From positions 1 to 32,055 of the forward strand of contig WLOB01000008.1 of the NCBI GenBank assembly GCA_009699505.1: a DNA stretch of 32,055 nt, in the 5' to 3' direction. A model generated the notes under the pieces. It saw only the letters and a program-made list of their open reading frames with translations. It had not been told where the DNA came from and did not search any database. The translations under genes were made by a program, and so were the position numbers. Each line of letters starts with the position of its first letter. Position 1 is the stretch's first letter. Shown piece after piece: positions 26,021 to 32,055 of the stretch. The DNA is from Actinomycetota bacterium. Its GTDB lineage: Bacteria > Actinomycetota > Thermoleophilia > Solirubrobacterales > Solirubrobacteraceae.

Positions 26021-27565
26021 GTGAGCGACGCCGCGACGGACGGCACGGGCCGCCGTCCGTCCAGCCACGGCGGTGCGGTCCCGGAGACGGGGTACGGTGC
26101 CGACCACGAGCGTCCCGGCGGGGACGCGCCGACGTCGACCACGCGACGGGACCGTCGCGGTCGACCGTCGAAGGCGCAGCGCGTGCTCGAGACCCTCCTC
26201 CCCACCGACCCCGTCGAGCCCGTCGACGCCGCCCCGGCCGCCGGCCCCGTGCTCGGTGGTCCGCCGGTGGATCCGCTCGACCACGCCTACGGGCGCCGCC
26301 GCGCCCGGATCTTCCGTGGCGCCGTGCTGGTGATCGCGGTGGTGCTGGTGATCGCGGCCGCCCCGTCGGACGCCTTCACCCCGCTGGCGGAGGCGCTCGC
26401 CGCGGTCTCGGCCATCAGCGCCGCCGCCTGGGTCGTCGGTCGTCGCCGCTCCCCCGGCACGCCGTTCCTCGGGCCGACCGTCACGGTCGCCGACGTCGCG
26501 CTGGTCACCGCGATCGTCGCGGCGAGCGGCGGCGCGGACTCGCCCGTGCGCTGGCTCCTGGCGTGCACGCCGCTGCTCTGGGCGTTCACGCGGCCGAAGG
26601 ACCTGCGGCTCGTGATCGTCAGCGGCGCCGCCGGGTACGTCGCGGCCTCGATGCCCGAGCTGCTCACGCCGACCGCGGACCTGCGGCGGACGATGGCCGG
26701 GTTCTTCGTGGCGTACACGGGCGCGGCCGCGGCGGCGGTCCTCATGAGCGCGCAGCGCCGCACGCAGCACTCGCTGCTCTGGCGGATGCGGCGGATGCGG
26801 ACGGAGCTCCACGGCCAGCACCTGGCGCGCGAGCGGCGGCACGTCGAGGACCTCGTCGGCCGCCTGCACGACGGGTCGCTGCAGCTCGTCGCGACGGTCG
26901 GGCAGGACCTCGACGACCATCTCGCGGGCACCGACGTCGACCTCGTGCGCTCCCGCCGGCTGCTGCGGGAGGCGATGGTCGAGATGCGCACGATGAACGC
27001 CTCGCGCTTCGACGGGGTCGTCGGCGAGGCGGACCTCGCCGCCGCGCTGCGCAAGCTCGCCACGCGCGTGGAGCGCCGGGGCGGGCCGCACGTCGTGATC
27101 TCGGTGGGCCGGGGCGTGGCCGGACGCCACGACGGGGTCCTCCAGGCGGCGACGCGCGAGCTGCTCGCCAACGCGGTGAAGCACGCCCGTGCGAGCGAGG
27201 TCGGGATCGACGTCGCCTGCGACGCGGTCGGCCGCGTCGTGCTGACCGTCACGGACGACGGCGTGGGGATCGCGCCGCGCGCCCGCCGCGAGGCCGAGGC
27301 CGCCGGCCACACCGGGCTGCGCCACCTCGAGCGGCGCGTCGCGGCGCTCGGCGGGGACGTGCGCATCCTGACCGGGCCCGCCGGCACGACGACCCGGATC
27401 CGGCTCCCCGGCGAGGGCCCCGGCTCCGGGGACCCCGGGGCCCCGACCGCCGGCGAGCGGGAGATCGTCGCCGAGCCGGACGCCGCACCCACGGAGCGCC
27501 GTCCCCTGGCCGGCCGCGTGGCGCACACTTCCAGGACCGCAGGAACGAGCAGGAGCGACCGATGA
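26021..27565 (+). CDS. Membrane sensor histidine kinase, NarL/HisKA_3-like (start uncertain)
   Basis: Multi-TM N-terminus; RHVEDLVGRLHDGSLQLVATVGQDL; ATRELLANAVKHARASEVGIDVACDAVGRVVLTVTDDGVGIAP HATPase; TGLRHLERRVAALGGDVRI. In-frame GTGs at 26000, 26021 and 26183 are all possible starts. Confidence 0.82.
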   Translation: MSDAATDGTGRRPSSHGGAVPETGYGADHERPGGDAPTSTTRRDRRGRPSKAQRVLETLLPTDPVEPVDAAPAAGPVLGGPPVDPLDHAYGRRRARIFRGAVLVIAVVLVIAAAPSDAFTPLAEALAAVSAISAAAWVVGRRRSPGTPFLGPTVTVADVALVTAIVAASGGADSPVRWLLACTPLLWAFTRPKDLRLVIVSGAAGYVAASMPELLTPTADLRRTMAGFFVAYTGAAAAAVLMSAQRRTQHSLLWRMRRMRTELHGQHLARERRHVEDLVGRLHDGSLQLVATVGQDLDDHLAGTDVDLVRSRRLLREAMVEMRTMNASRFDGVVGEADLAAALRKLATRVERRGGPHVVISVGRGVAGRHDGVLQAATRELLANAVKHARASEVGIDVACDAVGRVVLTVTDDGVGIAPRARREAEAAGHTGLRHLERRVAALGGDVRILTGPAGTTTRIRLPGEGPGSGDPGAPTAGEREIVAEPDAAPTERRPLAGRVAHTSRTAGTSRSDR

Positions 27566-28857
27566 CGTGGAGGCCGCCCACGGGCGACGCAGAGGGACCG
27601 GGCACGGGGGCGGGCGAGGACCGGGAGACCCGGGCCTCGGCGTCCGACGTCACGAGCCGGATCGCGCAGGTCCTCGCCGCGGCCGAGCAGGAGGTCCGGG
27701 AGATCGCCGCGTCCGACGCGGCGGAGGCCGACGACCTGCGCGCCCGCGAGGAGGCGTTGCAGGAGCGGATCCTCGAGCTGGACGCGCGCGGGGCCGCGCT
27801 CGACGAGCGCTCGACCGAGCTGACCCGGCGCGAGGCGGCGCTCGACGCCCGGGCCTCGCTGCTCACCGACATCACCGCGGAGCTGCTGAACACCGCCCTG
27901 GGCGCGCAGGCGGCGGCCCGCCGGCTCGAGGCGCTGAAGGTGGCGACGTCGCCGACCGGGGGCCCGCCGCACCTCGACGACGCGCCGCCGTCGTCCCCCG
28001 TGAGCCTCGTGCCCGAGCCGGTGCGGGGGCCCGTCCGGGTGCCCGTCACGTTCGCCGAAGCCTCGACGGTCGATGCGACCGGCACCGAGAACCGGGACCG
28101 GGCCGGTGCCGGGGACCGGGACGCGGCCGACGACGGGCCCGCGGACGGGCCGTGGGCCGCGCAGGAGCCGTGGTCCGCGGACGGTCCGACCTTCGTGGAC
28201 GAGCAGCCGGAGGGGGACCGCCCCGCGGCCGCCCGTGGCCTCTCGGCCGTCGACGAGCGCTCGTCCGGTGGCGAGCGGCCCCCCGCCGACGCCCGCCCGG
28301 ACGCGTCGTCGGCGTTCCCGGACGACGGCACCGCGGACGAGCCGTCGGCCGACAGCGCGTCGTCGGCGGCCGGGCCGGACGGGCCGCCGGCCCTCCGGTC
28401 CACGGACGGTCCCGACCCGGAGCGCCGCCCCGGGTCGTCCGTGCCCGGTCCGCCGTCCGGTCCGTCGTCCTCCGTGCCCCCGTCGTCCGCCGCGGGCGCC
28501 CGGCCGTGGACCACGCCCGCCGGTGCGTCCGAGCGCGAGATCGGGCGTCGCTCGTCGCCCCGCACCCGCCGGGCCTGGGAGGCCGAGCGGCCGTCCGACC
28601 GCCCCGGCCGCGACACCGCCGCGGCCGGCCCCGACGCCGCCCCGACGGTGCGCGACGCCCCCGAGGCGTACGACCGCGCCCGGCTCGTCGCGCTGACCAT
28701 GGCGGCGGAGGGCCACGGCCGCGACGCCGTCGAGGCGCACCTCCGCGACGAGCTCGGGATCGCGGGCCACGCGGCCCTCATCGAGTACGTCTTCGGCGGA
28801 TCGACCCCGTCGTCCGTCGTCCCGGCGTGGCCGCCGCGGCGGCGCGGCGGCCGCTGA
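27562..28857 (+). CDS. Coiled-coil protein with long disordered linker and short helical C-terminal domain
   Basis: SRIAQVLAAAEQEVREIAASDAAEADDLRAREEALQERILELDARGAALDERSTELTRREAALDARASLL coiled coil; Pro/Ser/Asp-rich linker; C-terminal YDRARLVALTMAAEGHGRDAVEAHLRDELGIAGHAALIEYVF. ATGA overlap with the kinase. Confidence 0.8.
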   Translation: MTWRPPTGDAEGPGTGAGEDRETRASASDVTSRIAQVLAAAEQEVREIAASDAAEADDLRAREEALQERILELDARGAALDERSTELTRREAALDARASLLTDITAELLNTALGAQAAARRLEALKVATSPTGGPPHLDDAPPSSPVSLVPEPVRGPVRVPVTFAEASTVDATGTENRDRAGAGDRDAADDGPADGPWAAQEPWSADGPTFVDEQPEGDRPAAARGLSAVDERSSGGERPPADARPDASSAFPDDGTADEPSADSASSAAGPDGPPALRSTDGPDPERRPGSSVPGPPSGPSSSVPPSSAAGARPWTTPAGASEREIGRRSSPRTRRAWEAERPSDRPGRDTAAAGPDAAPTVRDAPEAYDRARLVALTMAAEGHGRDAVEAHLRDELGIAGHAALIEYVFGGSTPSSVVPAWPPRRRGGR

Positions 28858-29018
28858 GCGACCGACCCGCGGCTCGCTCAGCCCCCCGTGGGGCCGCGCG
28901 CCGACCGCGGAGGGCCGGCGTCCCGCCGTGGCGGAACCCGCGGCCCCCGGCTCGCCGTAAGGTCGGCCCCGTCGCCGCGGGCTCCGCCGCGCGCCGGGCC
29001 GGACCCGCCGCGGCAGGC

Positions 29019-30308
29019 TCAGCCGTGCGGCGAGTCGGGACCGCCGCGGCGCGCGACGACGGCGACCACGAAGAGCATCAGGGCGACGGCGGCGAGCGCC
29101 ACGACGATGCCGCGGACGGGGTGGCTCTCGCTCAGCTGCGACGCGGACACCGGGGCCAGGCTGCTCCGGTCGCGACGCGCCTCGTCGGCGAGGCGGTCGG
29201 CGGCCGGATCGACCGGCGCGGTCGGGAAGACCGCGGACATGCGGACCCCGGAGGACCGGGAGCCCGTGAAGCCGCCGGCGCCGCCCGTGCCCGTGGCGCC
29301 CCAGGGGTCCCCGGCGCAGCGCACCGGGGCGGCGCCGGACCCGCGGGTCCCGGTCACGCCGTTCGCGGGCGTCCAGGCGGGGAACGGGTCCGTCGCGTAG
29401 CCGTCGGTCGTGGGGCGGGCGGCGGCCCCGCGCGACCGCGGGACGGCGGACCCGGCACCGGCGCCGTAGCCGTCCTGGGTGGGTCCGGCGGCACTGCCGC
29501 CGGTGCCGTCGCCGCCGGGACGGGCCGCGCCGCCGGAGCCGTCGACGGCGGGGTCGGACGCGGAGCCGCCGGTACCGGACGAGGCGCCGGAGCCGCTCGC
29601 GCCGGGGCCGGACGCCGTGCCGGAGCCGGACCCGGCGGACGCGCCGTAGCCGTCGCCGGTCGGATCGGTCACCGCGCCGGCGCCGTCGGCGTCGGGCCCG
29701 GTCGAGGCGCCGTAGCCGTCCTCGGTCGGGCCGGCGGGGCGGCCGTCCGAGCCGCTCGCAGAGGAGGAGGAGCCGCCAGAGCCGGCCGAGGAGGCCGCGC
29801 CGCCGGCGGAGGACGAGCCGCCGCCGGTCGAGGAGGACGAGGGGGTGCCCGAGCCGCCCGCGGGGGAGCCGGTGCCGGCCGTGCCGGCCGCGCCCGAGCC
29901 GCCGTAGCCGTCGGAGGTGGGGTCGGACGCGCCGGCGCCGTAGCCGTCCGCGCCGGAGGAGCCCGCGCCGTCGGCGGCGCTGCTCGCGGGGGCGCGGGGG
30001 TCGAGGCCCGCGCCGTAGCCGTCGGCGGTCGGGTCGAGGGGGTCGGCGGTGCCGTTGCCGTCGGCGGTCGGGTCCGCGGACGCGCCGTAGCCCGAGGCGG
30101 TCGGGCCGGCGGGGAGGCGGGCCGCGGCGGTCGCCGCGAAGGACCCGGCGGGGGCGCAGGGCATCGCTGCGACCCGCGTGACGACGTCCTTCGTGACGCC
30201 GCCCGTGACGACGGCCCCCAGGGCGCCGAGCGCCGACAGCAGGCCGAGCACGACGAGGACGACCACGACCCCTCCACGGCGCCGGGCGCCGAGCGCCCGG
30301 GAACTCAT
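29019..30308 (-). CDS. Repeat-rich protein with N- and C-terminal hydrophobic segments
   Basis: Predicted TM at both ends (GVVVVLVVLGLLSALGALGAVVTGG; GIVVALAAVALMLFVVAVVARR) flanking degenerate PTxDGYGA(S/G) repeats. Confidence 0.75.
   Translation of the reverse strand: MSSRALGARRRGGVVVVLVVLGLLSALGALGAVVTGGVTKDVVTRVAAMPCAPAGSFAATAAARLPAGPTASGYGASADPTADGNGTADPLDPTADGYGAGLDPRAPASSAADGAGSSGADGYGAGASDPTSDGYGGSGAAGTAGTGSPAGGSGTPSSSSTGGGSSSAGGAASSAGSGGSSSSASGSDGRPAGPTEDGYGASTGPDADGAGAVTDPTGDGYGASAGSGSGTASGPGASGSGASSGTGGSASDPAVDGSGGAARPGGDGTGGSAAGPTQDGYGAGAGSAVPRSRGAAARPTTDGYATDPFPAWTPANGVTGTRGSGAAPVRCAGDPWGATGTGGAGGFTGSRSSGVRMSAVFPTAPVDPAADRLADEARRDRSSLAPVSASQLSESHPVRGIVVALAAVALMLFVVAVVARRGGPDSPHG
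29398..30090 (-). repeat. Degenerate PTxDGYGA-coding repeats (recurrent GCCGTAGCCGTC on + strand)
   Basis: GCCGTAGCCGTC recurs near 29463, 29643, 29709, 29911, 29938 and 30013, with a diverged copy near 30090. Confidence 0.75.
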
Positions 30309-30465
30309 CCCCGGGCCGTCGCGGTGCGCTGGTGCGAGAGGAAGGCCACATGCTCATCATCGGCTCCGGACCGCCCCGCCACCATCGTCCGAGCGGGGGA
30401 ACGGGGGGATGAGCGCCGACCCACCCGCGTGGTGCCGCCGGCGGCGGACCTGCCGGCGGCGCGGG

Positions 30466-31110
30466 TCACTCGATGATCCGCCGCCGGAGCGCCGCCGCGA
30501 CCGCCGCGGCGCGCTCGGACACGTCGAGCTTGTCGTAGACGTTCTGGGTGTGGGTCTTCACGGTCGCGGTGCCGATCTGCAGCTCCGCGGCGATCTCGGG
30601 ACCCGAGAGGCCCTCGGCCATCATCTTGAGGACCTCGCGCTCGCGCGGCGACAGCACGGGCGTGTCGTCCTGCACCCGGCCCCGGACCTCGAGGGTCAGC
30701 GCGGCCTGCGCCTCGGGGGTCAGGATCGTGCCGCCCCGCGCGACCGACACGATCGCGTCCCCGATCGACCGCCGGTCGGCGTCCTTCGAGAGGAACCCGT
30801 CCACCCCGGCCTGCACGGCGGCGTACACCGAGGCCGAGGCCGTGTCGCCCGAGAGGATGAGGACGCGCGTGCGCAGGTGGTCCCGGCGGATCGCGTGGAG
30901 CACGTCGGCGCCCGTCATCTCCGGCAGGCGGTAGTCCAGGAGGAGCACGTCGGGCAGGAGCTCCGTGACGAGCCGCAGCGCCTCGGCCCCGTCCGCGGCG
31001 GACGCGACGACGTCGATGTCGCTCCGTTGGCGCAGCGCGGCCACCATGCCCTCGAGGAAGACGGGGTGGTCGTCGGCCACGACGACCGTGATGGGGGACG
31101 AGGTCGACAC
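30466..31110 (-). CDS. NarL/LuxR-family response regulator
   Basis: ITVVVADDHPVFLEGMVAALRQ, DVLLLDYRLPEMTGADVL, FLSKDADRRSI; HTH LSPREREVLKMMAEGLSGPEIAAELQIGTATVKTHTQNVYDKLDVSERAAAVAAALRR. Confidence 0.95.
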   Translation of the reverse strand: MSTSSPITVVVADDHPVFLEGMVAALRQRSDIDVVASAADGAEALRLVTELLPDVLLLDYRLPEMTGADVLHAIRRDHLRTRVLILSGDTASASVYAAVQAGVDGFLSKDADRRSIGDAIVSVARGGTILTPEAQAALTLEVRGRVQDDTPVLSPREREVLKMMAEGLSGPEIAAELQIGTATVKTHTQNVYDKLDVSERAAAVAAALRRRIIE

Positions 31111-31339
31111 TCACCTACGCTACCCGTACGCGGGTCGTGGGGCGCACGATCGACGACCAGGGGAGCCCCTTCGGCCCCCGACGGCCGGGTGTCCATCCCC
31201 GTCCAGGCCGGACCCGCCGGTCAACCCGACCGTCCACCGGTCGGCGTGGGCCGACCGGGGTGGGACCTCGATGGGCATCGCGCCCCGCGGACCGCGGGGG
31301 ACCGACGGCCTCTCGGGGCGCCACGCCGCCCCGGTCCCC

Positions 31340-32038
31340 CTACGGCTGCGTGGGCGAGAACCGGCGCGCCGAGCGCTCGGCGATCCGGCGGGCGACGAGG
31401 TCGGGATCGACCGTCCGGCCGGCCCGCACCAGGCGGAGCACGTCGCGGAGGACCGGCTCGCGCGGGTTGAGCGCCACCGCCCGCCCGATCTGGCGCACCG
31501 CGGCGTCGCGCTCGCCGGCCGTGGCCGCCGCGATGCCGAGCTCCGTGCGGGCGACCCAGTCGTCCGGGGCACGGCGGAGCGCGTCCTCCAGGCCGGACCG
31601 GGCGCCCGCCGCGTCGCCGAGGCGCCGGGCCAGGACCGCCCGGCGGCGGACGACGTCGCCGTCGAACGGGTTCCACGTCGCGGCGCGGTCGAGCGCCCGG
31701 GCGGCGGTGCCCGGGTCGGGGGCGACCTCCGCCTGCCGGCCGGCGCGCGAGGAGACGCCGAGGCTCGCGAACGCCAGGGTGCAGAGCAGGGCCGCGACGG
31801 CGATCCCGGCAATGCGGGGCACCCGGGAGCCTGCGGGCGCGGCGGCCCGGTCGGCGAGGCCCGCCGCGACGCCGCGGGGCGCGGCCGACGGTCCGGCCGT
31901 CGTCCCGGCGGGCGCGCCCCAGGCGTCCGGGGTCGACCCGAGCGGCGCGGCGGTCGGTCCCGTCGAGGCCCCGGCCGGCGCGGCCCACGGGTCCTCGGTC
32001 GACCCGAGCGGCACGGACGACGGTCCCGCCGTGGCCCC
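31340..32038 (-). CDS. 5'-truncated TPR-containing membrane protein with Pro/Ala-rich repeated region
   Basis: TM IAGIAVAALLCTLAFASLGVSS, TPR-like ALDRAATWNPFDGDVVRRRAVLARRLGDAAGARSGLEDALRRAPDDWVARTELGIAAATAGERDAAVRQIGRAVALNP; preceded by GSTxDxWxAPAG repeats. The tracked MLFRSG N-terminus is encoded by adapter. Confidence 0.75.
   Translation of the reverse strand, partial: GATAGPSSVPLGSTEDPWAAPAGASTGPTAAPLGSTPDAWGAPAGTTAGPSAAPRGVAAGLADRAAAPAGSRVPRIAGIAVAALLCTLAFASLGVSSRAGRQAEVAPDPGTAARALDRAATWNPFDGDVVRRRAVLARRLGDAAGARSGLEDALRRAPDDWVARTELGIAAATAGERDAAVRQIGRAVALNPREPVLRDVLRLVRAGRTVDPDLVARRIAERSARRFSPTQP
31911..32038. repeat. 66-bp tandem repeat (22-aa unit), almost two copies, cut by the contig end
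   Basis: GGTCGACCCGAGCGGC at 31931-31946 and again at 31997-32012 (offset 66); protein units GASTGPTAAPLGSTPDAWGAPA and GATAGPSSVPLGSTEDPWAAPA. Confidence 0.75.
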
Positions 32039-32055
32039 AGATCGGAAGAGCACAC
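32039..32055 (+). other. Illumina TruSeq adapter read-through (non-biological)
   Basis: AGATCGGAAGAGCACAC is identical to the first 17 nt of the TruSeq adapter AGATCGGAAGAGCACACGTCTGAACTCCAGTCA and sits exactly at the end of the sequence. Confidence 0.97.

Noticed and set aside
29398-30090. Possible CRISPR array or riboregulatory repeat array
   Set aside because: The GCCGTAGCCGTC recurrences are irregularly spaced, in frame and explained by the DGYG protein repeats; there are no uniform repeat-spacer units or cas genes.
26287-30360. 1357-aa minus-strand ORF
   Set aside because: Arg/Gly/Ala/Pro-rich translation antisense to the kinase and coiled-coil genes; an artefact of scarce stop codons in very GC-rich DNA.
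31120-32055. 311-aa ORF beginning MCSSDLG
   Set aside because: N-terminus is encoded by Illumina adapter and the rest is a shadow frame of the TPR gene.
1-32055. Transposons, phage genes, tRNA/rRNA genes, toxin-antitoxin or defence systems
   Set aside because: No transposase, integrase, RNA-gene or known defence motifs were recognised in either strand of the supplied translations; tRNA detection by eye is limited and would need tRNAscan-SE.

Overview
High-GC, densely coding bacterial contig segment, probably an actinobacterium (Thermoleophilia/Solirubrobacterales-like; inference from codon bias and protein style only). Left half (1-16.4 kb): a catabolic island. It contains a CUT2 (RbsA/RbsC-type) ABC importer translationally coupled to SnoaL-like, tandem EthD-like and mycofactocin-type SDR genes. 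It also has two CoA beta-oxidation modules on opposite strands (two acyl-CoA dehydrogenases, 3-hydroxyacyl-CoA dehydrogenase, thiolase, enoyl-CoA hydratase, SDR, ALDH), two amidohydrolase-2-type proteins, a Rieske protein with a long spacer between its ligand motifs, and a central FadR/GntR regulator. Middle: a secreted protein, a HAMP/class III nucleotide cyclase and two PAP2-type membrane enzymes. Right (21.7-25.7 kb): the strongest candidate for an undescribed system. Four minus-strand genes, each overlapping the next by 4 bp (ATGA), encode a cytoplasmic CE4/NodB-like deacetylase, a divergent acyl-CoA-dehydrogenase-like protein, a NodS-like methyltransferase, and a fusion of a GT2 glycosyltransferase with a GpgS-like (glucosyl-3-phosphoglycerate synthase) domain. 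Then come a NarL-type sensor kinase coupled to a coiled-coil protein, a doubly membrane-anchored 'PTxDGYGA' repeat protein, a LuxR-type response regulator, and a 5'-truncated TPR protein with a 66-bp tandem repeat. The window ends in 17 nt identical to the Illumina TruSeq adapter (AGATCGGAAGAGCACAC), so the right edge is a contig end with adapter contamination and the last ORFs have artificial N-termini. All calls come from reading the sequence and supplied translations; no database search was run.
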